A DNA stretch of 64,000 nucleotides from Umbilicaria muhlenbergii (lineage: Eukaryota; Ascomycota; Lecanoromycetes; Umbilicariales; Umbilicariaceae). Positions within the stretch are counted from its first letter, which is position 1; every line of letters starts with the position of its first letter. Under the pieces are notes generated by a model, which saw nothing but the letters and a program-made list of their open reading frames with translations, was not told the DNA's origin and searched no databases. Where the stretch lies: assembly GCA_000611775.1 (NCBI GenBank), contig KK106981.1, positions 8,789,431-8,853,430 on the forward strand, in the 5' to 3' direction. Positions 10,442 through 21,486 of this stretch are shown here, one piece after another. Both the position numbers and the translations under genes were made by a program.

Positions 10442-11221
10442 TCACTCCCCAGGTATCTTGATGCCTAAAGTACGTCCCGAACTCCCAGACGAAGTTGTAG
10501 ATGACGACGACGTCTTATGATGCGTCAAAGGTCTTCCCATGTTGGCTGTATCCAGCGCAGTCGTCGGTTTTGATAAGTGATGAGAGGCAAAGTACTCTAC
10601 CGGGCTTGAAGAGCGGGGTGTGTTAGGCGTCCTCGCCCTTGAGCGGATTGGAGAATTCGAGAAGGAGTCTGGACTTCGCAGGACCCTTCGAAACCGGCTC
10701 TCCAGCATCGCAACAGGAAGGGCTCCGGACGTCACTGAGCGCTGACGTTTGCGTTTCCGTTCCCCGACTGTGGCTGGAAGTTCGAGTCGAGAGTTCATCG
10801 ACGTCCACAACCCATCGTCCTCGCCTGTCGTTCCAAATACCCATCCTCCTACGCCCTCGAAGTCTCGATGAGCACCCGGGCCACTGCAAGCACCCGGTGT
10901 GATATTTTCTGGGAACCGCAGTGAAGTGACGCTGGCTTCAGAGTGTCCGCTGCCAGCACTGCTTCGTCGGCTTTTTCGGCGAGCACTCGCGCTATCTGTA
11001 CCCACAGCGGCAGCTCTCCGAGGCGGCAGGTTGACGGTAGAGATTGGGCGTCCACTAATATGATCATGTAAGACAACAGCTCCCAGCTCAATGTATACAA
11101 CAGCCACCCGGACTAGGAGGGTGGAAAAAGCTAGAGTAGTCGTAACCACGGCGAAACTGGCAAGAGAGAGTGAGATGGCGACCAAGACAGGCGACAGCAA
11201 TATAGTCGTGATGGTGGGCAT
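10442..11221 (-). CDS. Uncharacterised small membrane protein
   Basis: Single exon, 259 residues, ATG at 11219-11221. I do not recognise a named family. The first 50 residues form one long or two short hydrophobic helices (about residues 5-25 and 28-48) ending in a VVYIELGAVVLHDH stretch; the rest is basic, Ser/Arg-rich and probably disordered, with short proline-directed sites (SPDSFSNSPIRSR, TPNTPRSSSP). That layout suggests a membrane-anchored protein with a regulated cytoplasmic tail. It is head to head with the TatD gene over about 360 bp. A real gene is likely because codon use and base composition match its neighbours and the frame begins with a hydrophobic anchor. Confidence 0.6.
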   Translation of the reverse strand: MPTITTILLSPVLVAISLSLASFAVVTTTLAFSTLLVRVAVVYIELGAVVLHDHISGRPISTVNLPPRRAAAVGTDSASARRKSRRSSAGSGHSEASVTSLRFPENITPGACSGPGAHRDFEGVGGWVFGTTGEDDGLWTSMNSRLELPATVGERKRKRQRSVTSGALPVAMLESRFRRVLRSPDSFSNSPIRSRARTPNTPRSSSPVEYFASHHLSKPTTALDTANMGRPLTHHKTSSSSTTSSGSSGRTLGIKIPGE

Positions 11222-11582
11222 TTTGGCCGCTGAGGCCTTCCCGAAAATGAGTTGAAGGTAGGAAATGTCATTGCTCGAACATCAGCGGGGGCGAGTTCTA
11301 TTTTACCCCAGATCTTCATGTGAAAGGGAGGAGGCAGGCTCGGCAGGTTTGCATGTGAAGATCGACGAGAAAAGGCACTCTTAGTGCATCCCGCTTGCCG
11401 TAGAGCATTGACACAGCGAGACCTCACGAGCAGTGCGAGCCTCGCTGCTGGTCCTGGACTAAGGTGGTGCTAACATACAAATGTCCTGCCTACATCGCTC
11501 ACACGAGCCTCAGTCAAGTTTATTCCGGAAACACCATTTTAGATACCTTAGGGCTCAGAAGAATTGAATCGTCGAGTCAAAT
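11222..11582. promoter_or_regulatory. Divergent promoter region
   Basis: 360 bp between the starts of the small membrane protein (-) and the TatD-like gene (+). No clear TATA box. Nothing else was identified. Confidence 0.4.
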
Positions 11583-12839
11583 ATGGGTGAAAACAATGGG
11601 TCAAACATGGGTCGAAACAAGAATGCTTCCCCGGATGGAGGGCCATTCCCATGGCACATTGGTGTATTTGATGCCCATTGCCACCCGACAGATACGGTAT
11701 CTTCAAAAGGTGATATCCCTAAGATGAGGGCACGCGTCTTAACAATCATGGCGACCCGAGCGCAGGACCAGCACATCGTAGCAGAATTTGCAGATAGCCT
11801 GGGCTTGGCCGAGTCTGACCTAGGCCCTCTCGATGGCACTCAGAACGAACCGTGTCAGGTTGTGCCCTCCTTTGGCTGGCATCCATGGTTCTCTCATCAG
11901 CTCTACGATGATACCGATTCTACTAGCATACAGCAGAGGCATCAAAACCCAGATAACATCGCTCATTATACGTCAGTCCTTACACCCGAGGTGGACGACG
12001 AAGACTTCCTGCGGGCTCTTCCGGAACCTCGGCCACTATCAGAGTATCTTGCCCAGACTCGAGAATACCTTACGAGATTCCCCCTTGCTCTCGTCGGCGA
12101 GATCGGGCTTGATCGATCTTTTCGTCTTCCCAATGACTGGCTGCCAGGCCAGAGAGATGAAAGGGATCGTGGACTAACCCCTGGCGGACGAGAAGGGAGA
12201 AGGCTCTCTCCTTATCGGGTCCAGATGAATCACCAGCGACGGATCTTGAAAGCTCAGCTCCATTTAGCTGGAGAAATGCAAAGGGCTGTTTCCGTTCACG
12301 GTGTAGCAGCTCACGGTGTGGTCTTCGAGGTTCTTCGGGAGACGTGGAAAGGCCATGAGAAGGAGGTCATCAGCAAGAGAGCCAAGAAAAGGAGAGGCAG
12401 TGCCGTTGCAGCTCATGCGAACGAGGCAGACGCCACAGTTGCAGAACCACAGGCTTCCATGTCCAAGCCCTTTCCCCCACGTGTTTGTCTTCACTCGTAC
12501 TCTGGTCCACCAGAATCTCTTAGGGAATACTTTCATCCCTCGATACCCGCGAGCATCTTCTTTTCCTTCTCCCAAGCCATCAACTTCTCCTCTCATGGCT
12601 CGGAGAAAGCCATCAAGGTTATCGAAGAGGTACCGGGAGATCGCATACTTGTCGAGAGCGATCTCCATATCGCTGGAGACCGCATGGATGGTGTACTCGA
12701 GGAGATGATACGCTCGATATGTCTGACGAAAGGCTGGTCATTGGAAGAGGGAGTGAAGCATTTAGCAAGCAATTGGAAGCACTTTGTTCTAGGCCACAAG
12801 CGAGACGTCAATAGCAACCATAGTATAATGCAAGCGTAA
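11583..12839 (+). CDS. TatD-family metal-dependent hydrolase (Scn1-like)
   Basis: Single exon, 418 residues, start ATG at 11583. The family comprises Mg/Zn-dependent nucleases of TIM-barrel fold; the fission-yeast member Scn1 was found as a Cut9-interacting protein. Metal-ligand motifs are in the usual order: FDAHCHPTD (His32, His34), SFGWHPWF, VGEIGLD (Glu), VSVHG (His), CLHSYSG (His) and VESDLH (Asp). Two loops are longer than in bacterial TatD: an acidic region after the WHPWF motif and a basic Ala-rich insert near residues 255-285, both common in fungal members. All key ligands are present, so it should be active. Substrate (DNA, RNA or other) cannot be told from sequence. Confidence 0.8.
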   Translation: MGENNGSNMGRNKNASPDGGPFPWHIGVFDAHCHPTDTVSSKGDIPKMRARVLTIMATRAQDQHIVAEFADSLGLAESDLGPLDGTQNEPCQVVPSFGWHPWFSHQLYDDTDSTSIQQRHQNPDNIAHYTSVLTPEVDDEDFLRALPEPRPLSEYLAQTREYLTRFPLALVGEIGLDRSFRLPNDWLPGQRDERDRGLTPGGREGRRLSPYRVQMNHQRRILKAQLHLAGEMQRAVSVHGVAAHGVVFEVLRETWKGHEKEVISKRAKKRRGSAVAAHANEADATVAEPQASMSKPFPPRVCLHSYSGPPESLREYFHPSIPASIFFSFSQAINFSSHGSEKAIKVIEEVPGDRILVESDLHIAGDRMDGVLEEMIRSICLTKGWSLEEGVKHLASNWKHFVLGHKRDVNSNHSIMQA

Positions 12840-13216
12840 TCCTGATACCCAATATTGACGATGAAATACATCTCAATACGAACTCGAGTGACCCACGCCA
12901 ATGGTCGACTTGCATTGTCTCCGCCATAATGTGAATATGTTGCATGAATAGCATATCTGATGGATTGTGAATGTTAGGGTTCGAATCATCTGAACGTTTG
13001 AGTACTGCCCCAACGTCTCACATTGACTTGCTCCCATCTTTTATATATTCTACACTTGAACTTTCAAGGATGCTTCTTCGACCATCACCCATCAACTTCA
13101 ACAACGAGCATCGAAGGCATCTATTCATCATCACCACGCTTTGATCTTAGCCTGAGCTGGGACGAGAACAAGCTGTTGCTATCCGTTGTTTTCAAACAGC
13201 ATTCTTCGTATCGTCA
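12840..13216. other. Intergenic, TatD-like 3' end to unknown gene
   Basis: 377 bp between two plus-strand genes. A GGTTCGAATC word at about 12978 looks like a tRNA B box but no A box or cloverleaf surrounds it. Nothing else seen. Confidence 0.5.
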
Positions 13217-14545
13217 ATGGCTTCGAATCCCATCTCAAGCTCTCCCACCGTCGCCATTACGATGAGTCCCAACCACCTTGAGTCGGGCCAAACGCCCACA
13301 ATCCCGACATTCTTCGTAGAAGACCTCGAGATCATGGGCTTCGTCGGTACGGCGAGCTCAGACGATGCTGAGAGAGACCTGGAATGGCTGGAGAGTTGGG
13401 ATCCGTCCAAGGTCTTACCATTACACAATGATGCGAGGGTGATCGAGGATGGGCGTAAGTCTAATCCAGTTGTAGACCTCTCTACAACAAATGGCATGAT
13501 GCTAAGGATCACAGATTTTGGGAGTGCGATCGAGGGCGGCAACATGAACATCTCTTCGCAACCACTCCCGGTTCTAGAAGAAGTCCAATTCTCAGAATTG
13601 CCCGCGCTGCCATTTGGATGGGATGAGTCTGCTCGTGCGGGTAGTAACGATTGTAAGCCAAACATGCCAGTATATATTGAAGGACCATGTTGACCTCAGA
13701 CGTAAGCTCTTGTCAGGTTGGCAGATGATACATCTGATCTCGAAGGGTCTACGAGCGCGAATGATTCCACCAGTAAGCTTGGATCCAAAAACTGGTGCAT
13801 CACCACACTGACATCAATGTTAGGTCCACCCACCTCAAGTGATGAATTCGATGGCCTTCCGGTAGGTCCACAGACCATTCAGGAGGCGGACCAGTGGTGC
13901 AAAGACTTCCTCGCAAGCATAACACCCACCACCGGTACTAGAAAGCGGAAGGCAACCACGGAGCCCAGTGCAAGCGTACCGCCCAAGAAAGCCCGAGTCA
14001 TCAAGGTGTCGCGAGCCCATCTTCCCGGCTTTCCCAGCATGTCCGAGCCACTCCCAGCCGGGTTGCTGCACGAAGATATCATCAAGTGCTACCCAAATCA
14101 CCTGCGTGGGGAGCTTCTCTTGGATATTGCAGAGAACTGGACACCGAAACAGATTGTGGAAACTTGTGGCCAGGCGCAGCTGAAGGCGAACACCATCGTC
14201 AAGCGAATCCACGCCGCCAAGGAAGCGCGAGATGGTTTTAGGGTGAGGAGGAAGCCAAGGACCGCGCATTCCTCTAGTGCGGCTTCACCGACTGACGTGG
14301 ACGATCGCTCACCTACGGCCCCTACGAGGGAACCCGAATCCGAGCCCAGTCGCCAGTTTCGCCTTACGCAGACTGATATACATCATATCATCACGGAATG
14401 GGATGCTGATTTCTTCACGACTCAGGCAGACCGCGACCGGAAGGGAATGGCAGACCTGGATCGGGCGATGATCGAGCGGGCGGTGCTAGAGCGCGAGAGA
14501 AGGTTGACCATGCGTCAACAGGGTGAAGGAAGTCAGGAAGAATGA
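13217..14545 (+). CDS. Hypothetical protein, nuclear-looking, unknown function
   Basis: Two exons are supported, 13217-13652 and 13725-14545 (GTAAGC donor; GGCAG acceptor), giving about 418 residues. A second possible intron, 13773-13823, has a GTAAGC donor, a CTGAC branch and a TTAG acceptor; it is 51 nt, keeps the frame and has no stop, so both a 418- and a 401-residue form are possible. I do not recognise the family. The middle has a basic, NLS-like patch (RKRKA, PPKKARVIK), then a predicted helical region around LLHEDIIKCYPNHLRGELLL, followed by a basic tract and a helical, charged C-terminus (DLDRAMIERAVLERERR). This would suit a chromatin or DNA-associated protein, but that is inference only. 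Confidence 0.6.
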
Positions 14546-15768
14546 AATGCGCGGACCTTAGGGTCACAGACAGGCAGATTGAGTTGGAAACAATACATGG
14601 AGTTTGGGGGCACAGGTAATGTGAATGCCAGGTAAATGGCATAGGAAAGCATTGCATTTCACATGCGCGATCTTTGCGGTTGGGCGCAAAAGTGATAGCA
14701 TCGACACATTGAGGATGGGAAGAAATGAGCAATCGTTGAGAGCATCAGTGCAAAATCTTCTTCTCGCGTGCAAAGTACATTATACAGAAATCGAAACGCA
14801 TCGACTCTCTGGACTGCGCACATAGAAATGCTCTGCTTGTAAAGTCCGTATGTGCGATGGCGTGGATGGTTGAGGATGCAAAGGGATGCTCGGATGCTGG
14901 CACGGCTGACTGCATTCTATGGCACAAATTGCTCCGCCGTACCTAGCGTCAACGTCAATTTCAACGTCAAAGCCTATGCTCCTACCACGTACGTGTACGA
15001 ATCTGTGATACTATAAAACTACGAGCAAGACATCAGAGCCTGCTATATATTACAATATCCAGTTTTCTGCTCACGCAGACCGTGAGAGCCTTGGTTTGTG
15101 TCGGTTCCCAATACCGACAGCCCTCAGACTTGCAACAGCACTTTCCAAGTTAAAGTCTGCTGCTTATTATATTCTACAACATGCGCAAGTACAGCCTCAA
15201 GCTATGAATTTTTCCGATATATCTCTGTGCCTCGAGGAGTGCTACCCATACCACGTGCACTGAGGGAGTATCAACAAGCCTTCCATGGAGTTTTTATTCG
15301 GCTGTTGGGTTGACTCTCCTCTACTATTGCATAAATTAAGGTGTATCATGGAGAATTTGTTTGGCATGCGTGTGGCCTCGTGTGGGAGTTGCTCAATGAT
15401 TCTTTTACATGTCGATTGAGAATTCTCTGGTGGCCCTAAAGACCTCGTCGCTTCTGTCAACCTACATTAACAGTGAAATAAGGACATGACAAGCTATCGC
15501 CGCCACCCACTTGTACTTGCTCTATAAAGGTATCCTCCTACATGGTGTTGTTGAACTGATCCACGTGTCATTCATGGTAATCACCATTCTTTCGCGATTC
15601 TCTCTTTCTTTTGGGGTGGAAACAAACGGAACCATCCGCGCCTGAAAGCGCGCCTGCATCCACGACTCGATATCGCCCAACTTCACTCTCTACTTTCCGA
15701 CATTTCCTGTCTCCGACAAAGCATCATACCTTCATCCTAGAATCATTCTAGGGTATAGAAACCATCGA
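14546..15768. other. Long intergenic region with clustered CGTCA motifs
   Basis: About 1.2 kb upstream of the SANT-like gene. It holds three CGTCA words within 23 bp (14947, 14953, 14965; two inside AACGTCAA), the half-site core of bZIP/CREB-type factors. Otherwise no gene or repeat recognised. Confidence 0.4.
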
Positions 15769-15996
15769 GTAAGTCCATACATTCCCATGACTTGATACAT
15801 GTCAGTTTCTCTGTTCGCTTCACCGTACCCGAGAACGAGCAAGGCTCGAAGCAATGTACCAAGCACCCCAACACGTGCGACCAGTGTCATGTCTGCAAAT
15901 GCGATAACAAGCAAATACACTCACATTACTGCCACTTGCACCTCCCTGCCCCTAGTCTACTCGCTCGAAGTGTACCTTAATGATTATCTGTCGCAG
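15769..15996 (+). other. Probable 5' UTR intron of the SANT-like gene
   Basis: GTAAGT donor at 15769 and a TCGCAG acceptor ending at 15996, 12 nt before the start codon. ATG triplets within this stretch would then be removed from the mRNA. Confidence 0.5.
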
Positions 15997-16008
15997 ATCG
16001 AAGCAACG

Positions 16009-17013
16009 ATGAACCGTCATAAGAAAGCGGCCAAGTTGAGCTCCACCAAGACAGGGGGCCCTCAAGCTGTCCTTGGAGCTGTGCCTCGCAACAAGATATT
16101 GTCCTCTTCGGGAATAGGATCTACTGTGAGTACTTGTTAGGTCCAACGTAGTAGCGCGTTGGCATAAGCTCACCACCAGGCCTCTCAGTGTAAGGAAGGT
16201 AGCAAAGTTCAGCGCTACGCCTCTGTGGCGAGTCACAACACTGCTGTGTCTCGACGTGAGATTTCCAAGCCTGGACTACACTCGGCCCCGGTCAACACTG
16301 CATCTTCCATTCGCAATTCGCGTCCAGCTCGTGGCGCTGCCAAGTCCCGTACCAACCTTCGTGGTTCTACCACAAGCATCCCGGCCACTCCAAGCGTCCC
16401 AGCCTCAGAAGCTTCTGTTAGTCCTGTAGCCACTGCTGCTACTGACGCCACTGCTGCTCCGGTAGCCGCCACCGCTGCCGTTGAACAAAGCGCGGCTCCG
16501 GTCGACCTTGGCCACAACGCCCCCGCTGCTGTGAGTACTGCGACCCAGCTGAAGCGAAACTACGCCGTCGCCATGGGCCAGAATCCTGCTGGCACTATGC
16601 GCGTCCTGGCCGAGCACGACCCCGAAAACCGTGAGATCAAGCGTCTCCGTCAAGAGGAAAAGCTTAAATGGGGCGAGATTGCTGAGATCCTCAACAAGGC
16701 GCGCGTCGCTGCTGGAAAGGTGCCCGGTCTTACCGACAACGCCGTCTATTCCCGTTACGCTCGCAACGGCCCTCGCATTGCGGCTGCCAACGGCGAAGAA
16801 TGGGACCCGTCCACCATCGGTCCGCACGTGAGCAAGAGAACCGAGCCCATGGCGCCTATCCTTGGATTCGATGCGGTCCAGGACGAGATGTTGGTGAAGG
16901 CCTATCAGGAGATTCAGCAGGAGACCTGGGAGCTTGTCAGCGAACGTATCGTTGCTATGGGTGGGAAGAAGCATGATCCGGAGATCTGTGCCCGTCGCTA
17001 CCAGGCAATCTAG
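16009..17013 (+). CDS. SANT/Myb-like two-helix-bundle protein of unknown role
   Basis: Exons 16009-16125 and 16189-17013 (donor GTGAGT; acceptor CTCAG), about 313 residues. An AG nine nucleotides upstream (16178-16179) would add three residues in frame. The N-terminal third is basic; then comes an Ala/Thr/Pro-rich linker. The C-terminal half has two segments that look like divergent Myb/SANT or homeodomain-like helical modules: REIKRLRQEEKLKWGEIAEI followed by TDNAVYSRYARNGPRIA, and FDAVQDEMLVKAYQEIQ with WELVSERIVAMGGKKHDPE. Such fungal proteins are usually nuclear. It ends shortly after the second module (RRYQAI), so it carries no extra effector domain. Function is unknown. Confidence 0.7.
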
Positions 17014-17448
17014 AGGTGGAGGACTTGTTCACATACCATAGCCAGCCTGTATCCATTTCGATTGCTTGTCCCTACTTCCATCTTGCTGCTCGTGCTCACT
17101 TTGGTATGGGCGGCGGTAGGATATCTTGGGGGTAAAGGTTGGAAGTCGGCTTGGATGGTACTAGGATTGGTTTCCTCTGTCTTTCAATAGAAGAGATTGG
17201 GAATCTGACTTGCGTTGAAGGTTAATTCTTCGGTTAGGTACTTTCACTAGAGGTAGGTAGCATGTTCTGGGCTCTTTTTTCTTGATGATTTCCAGCGTGA
17301 TACCAGGCGGCATGTCTGTCAGCACTCCGCGATGAAGCAATGTGTTTTACATAGGAGTGGGACCCCCGTAAGCGACGACTACTGTGGATACACGTTTTAC
17401 GTTCATCAAGCAAGTGAGTGAATTACATACTCTTGATTAACCAGGAGT
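17014..17448. other. Convergent intergenic region
   Basis: 3' flanks of the SANT-like gene and CTF18. No gene or repeat recognised. Confidence 0.6.
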
Positions 17449-20400
17449 CTAAAGACCTCTCATCAACTCATCGAGCGTGATCGGCTTCCTGACAGCATTA
17501 GAAAACCCTTCATGAAAGCTGACCCACACCTTGTTCTCCTCGTCTTCCCCAGGAACAGGCTTGCGTCCCTTCGCCGAGTCGTCGTCGTCGGCCTTGTCTC
17601 CATCTTTCCTGTTTGATCGAGCCTCGTTGACAATGATCCGCCCAAAGAAGTCTCTTTTCGCGCCTTGCGCTTTTGGTTTCCTACTATCTGTGCCGACAAT
17701 TGGATCGACCTTGAGTGTGCCACCCAGATCCGCAGCATCGCCTAAAGGATTTCCGGCCTTGTACCTGGCTTGCCGAGCGTCTGCCTGCTGCCGAATGATG
17801 TCTTTCTGATATTCCTGATCGAGTACTTGACGTACGGCATATCGGGTAGGTGCCACTGTCGGTCCGCCCGGCGCCGCTGTTTCAAAAGCTGCAAGAGTAT
17901 CCAACGGACTGTATCCACATTAGCGCGTGAACTCTCAGCTGAGGAACCGTGTTGACTCACGGCTCCATGCGGTATACAAAACCCCCGTGGCTTCCTTGAT
18001 TCGCTTCAACCCTCCCCCGTTCGTAAGTGACGCCCACGCCACTCATCACTCCTACAGCTCTTCGCACCATGTCTCGCTCGCTTTCTGTCCGAACACTAGC
18101 CATACCCCGCTGATCTCCGCTGCCGCCGACAACGACCGGCTTCACATCTGGCGTCAGTATTTTGATGAGGTGCGGCAGGAGGTCCGTAGCGATCTCTTCA
18201 GCAGATCGAAACGATCGTAGTAATGGTGTGGAGAGAGAGGATTGTAGTCCAAGCAAAATGGATCTATTCTGCTTTTGTGCCTCGAAGGCCGAGAAGTCCG
18301 CTCTGGGACCTGTGAAAGGTAGAGGCTCCTCTTCGCCATCCTCGCCCCATTGCTTTTGTTCGTTGCCCCAAGAATGCGTTGCGGGTGAGGCAAACAGGTG
18401 GTGGAATCCCAAGACTGACTGGCTCAAGTATGGACTCAATTCCCATTCCTGACCGGAGAACACCTTCGAGGACAGTGTATCATGGAAGTGCAGCCACTCG
18501 TAGGCTGCATTAGGCTTTGATAAGAAGGTGTCGTCTTGGAAGCGTTGGGAAGGGTACACGGCGAAGCAGTCCGTTACCACACGATCGCACTCGCCACTGG
18601 TGTCGACCACATCTCGTAATCGCTCCATTGCTATCCTCTTTCCCATCTCCGAGACCCCAACCGCGTTTGCTGTCTCCCCCGCAAGAGGATCCTCCGATGC
18701 CACTGAAGCAACAACTCTGGGAAAGCCCGCGCCGTCGAGAAACACCCGCTCAACAGCTTCCTTAACTCCACCACGACCTAATCCTCGTGCACCTCCACCA
18801 CCATGTGAGAGGTCGGCAAGCATGTTCTGCTCTACCCATTGTCTGGTTAGCCGCACTATCTTGCCGGAGGATGTGATCGAAATCGCCCGCAGCTTCGCCG
18901 CAACCCATTCTGCCACCACCAGCACTCCGCGTATGTCTCCTTCCCCAGTGTTGCTGGAGCTCGAGCGGCTTTCCCTCCGATTACTGATACCCCAAGTCGC
19001 TTCGCAGAGACGCCTCACCCCGTCACCGTCACTCGCAATACCCTCTTTGTCAAACACCGTTTTCATACGAGCGACGACTTTGTCCAGGGGTGGCTTGCGA
19101 ATGTGAATAATCTCTGCAATGTTGGAGGATCGGAGGGGTCTCAAAGCCGGATGGTATACGTCGTTGCAGATTAGAATCATCGGCCGCAGGAGCCGGAATT
19201 TGTCCCCTTTCTTTGACCTTTTCGATGTCGAAGTGTTGCCCGTACTTGCTCCGAGTATGTTCGTGTGCTTTTGGTCAAGCACCACCAAGTCTATCAGAGC
19301 CTTGATGAAGCCACCTTCGCCACCTCCGCTACTACCACTGACAACTCCGTCCACTTCATCGACTACCACGCACACGGGTCTTCCCGCTTTCCTGACGGTA
19401 CCGCTAGCTGTCTTTGCGTTGACACCCTTGACATTCTCCGTACCCACGCTATCTCTGATGCGCCCTTTGACAACGTCTCGGCTTCTTTCATCACTGGCAT
19501 TGATTTCTACCACCTCATAGCCTGCTTGTCTGGCGCAGACATGCGCTAATGTCGTCTTCCCTAAGCCAGGCGGCCCCGTCAGCATGAGGATTTTCCTGTG
19601 GGGCCGTTCCTCGTCGATGCCGTTTGGGTTCCTGGGTTTGGGCTTGGGCCGGTGTATTCCTGGATATACTATAGGATCCCAACCTTTGAGCCAGCGTAAA
19701 ACACTACGGTGAGTGCGTTCATCGCCGACCAAGTCAGTGAACCTCTTAGCACGATACTTCTCAGTCCACATCAGTGTTCTGCCTCCAGTAGAGCCGTTTG
19801 GTTGGGCAGATGCTTCTATCGAAGGTCGAATGAGTGCAGGGGCCTTGCTTCGGGCCTCCTCTGTGGCTTGCTTCGGCTCTCTGGCAACATGGTCGAGCAA
19901 TTTGTGTATGTCAATGCCGTAGAAGCTCTTTTTAGCTCGGCCAGGCGCTGCGGTTGAACGAACAGCAATCAACTGCTCGTACGATATTCGGGAATGAGCC
20001 GTCTTGTCCGCCGAAGAGAACTCCTTGCCGGATGATGTCTTGATCTTCGTTGACCCCTTGGCAGCTTCCTCTGGCTGCCCAGGTTTCGGGTTACTATTCA
20101 CAGTGACTGTCGGTCGCTCAGCATCTGACGGTGGCGCAGCATCCGCTCCCACGCCATGGAACAAAGCTAGCAGGCTGGGGTCCTCTTCGTCGTCATCTTC
20201 GTTAAAGGGTCCCGTTGTTTTGATTCCGCCGTCATTCTGCCTTGAGCCTTCGTTCACTGCTGCACTCTCTTCTCTGTTTTCTGTTGCGGGTGAATCCAGA
20301 AGCCTTCGTTTTTTCAGAAAGGGAGCGTTTGTGAGCTCTGTCTGCTTTCGTTTCTCTGGCACGGCCGGCGGCGGCGATGAGCTCAGTGGGTATGCCACTG

Positions 20401-20817
20401 GCGACGAGATGAGGGGCATTTTGATGGCCGGTGGTGACGACGGAAGATATAGCAGGTCCGAAGGTGTCTCTAATTGGGTTTCGGACTTGCTTGGCCTTGT
20501 GCGCCTAAACAATGGGGATTCTGCAGATACGGAGCTCAGTATGCTGGGCCTGATGTAGCCGAGAACGCTGCGAGCGGGCACGAACCAGCTTGGTAGTCCT
20601 CGTCGCTCCTGAACACATCTGCCACCGCCCACGCCCGGTGCTGTATGGCCACTTTGTCTCTGTTCTTCGCAGCTATCGACTCCTCACGCTGTATATTGAG
20701 TGCTTCCAAGTCATCCGAGGTATCGCACGAGGGTAGATGAACAAGGTCAGGTTCCGAATGCAGATATATGGCAGGATCGAAGGAAGACGGTAAGTCCGAC
20801 GGTGGCAAGGATGCCAT
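17449..20817 (-). CDS. CTF18: Ctf18, large subunit of the alternative RFC clamp loader
   Basis: Three exons on the minus strand: 20817-20586, 20520-17961 and 17908-17449, giving 1083 residues. Introns are 65 nt (weak GTTCGT donor, CTGCAG acceptor) and 52 nt (GTGAGT donor). The second intron joins VYRMEP to PLDTLAAFETA, as expected for the Ctf18 C-terminus. Ctf18 with Ctf8, Dcc1 and Rfc2-5 loads or unloads PCNA and supports sister-chromatid cohesion and the replication checkpoint. Seen: the SFYGIDIHKLLD motif before the ATPase, Walker A GPPGLGKT (about residue 395), Walker B VVDEVDG (about 465), the INASDERS sensor-type motif and the RFC-type AAA+ body, then the C-terminal AVRQVLDQEYQKDI stretch. 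ATG at 20815-20817 is the first in the exon-1 frame. Confidence 0.9.
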
Positions 20818-21486
20818 GGAAGAGGTGCAACACTTGTGCCGTGGGACCAGATCCGAATGCCTTCTTCCCAAGCCTCACTTTCCCCTTGGCACTTCACGTC
20901 CCACGCGTTTAAGCGAGGCTCCAAGTTACGTGACGGAAACACGCCAAGGTAGACGGAGAGACGGCGCTACTGAGCGACGCCAGTCTAACCGCAAGGAGCG
21001 GTATGCGACAGAAGCGAGGAAGACTGGCAACGTCATTGCCGGACCCGGCCTGCGAGCCGACAAGGGGACCGGGTCGCTGGGGTAATACATAAGGAGCACT
21101 TACCAGCCACTTTCAATCTGGAATCCAGGTTGGCACGACCTGGGACCCTGGCCGGCCAGCTGCTAGTTCCACCGTGACCCCTACTTATACCGTACGTCAC
21201 GGTAGTGAGATGTTATCTTCCGTGCATTTTCATCCACCTCCTTGCGCGCCCCTTGCCTCTTTGCCGCTTCGCCCGTGGCGCAGTCGACCTCGCCATCTCA
21301 TCCCGTATGGGCCACTATTCCCTCGATCAGTTGCACATCCATTACTGCGACTTTGCCTACGAACCCAAAGGACCCTTCCGCATGGCTAATGGCAATATCG
21401 GCGACGCAACCGCTAAGATCTTCGCAGAGTGAGTCTGACCCGACGCCAATTCCCAATGCAGTTTCCAAGTTGACGGACTAAAGCCG
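20818..21486. promoter_or_regulatory. Divergent intergenic region CTF18 / BTB gene
   Basis: About 670 bp between CTF18 (-) and the BTB gene (+). The part from 21307 may hold a coding upstream exon of the BTB gene; see that entry. Confidence 0.4.

Noticed and set aside
12920-12995. tRNA-like B box GGTTCGAATC
   Set aside because: No A box at the right distance and no cloverleaf stems; chance match.
20004-20558. 184-codon plus-strand frame opposite CTF18
   Set aside because: Antisense shadow of a confirmed coding exon with no protein-like motif.
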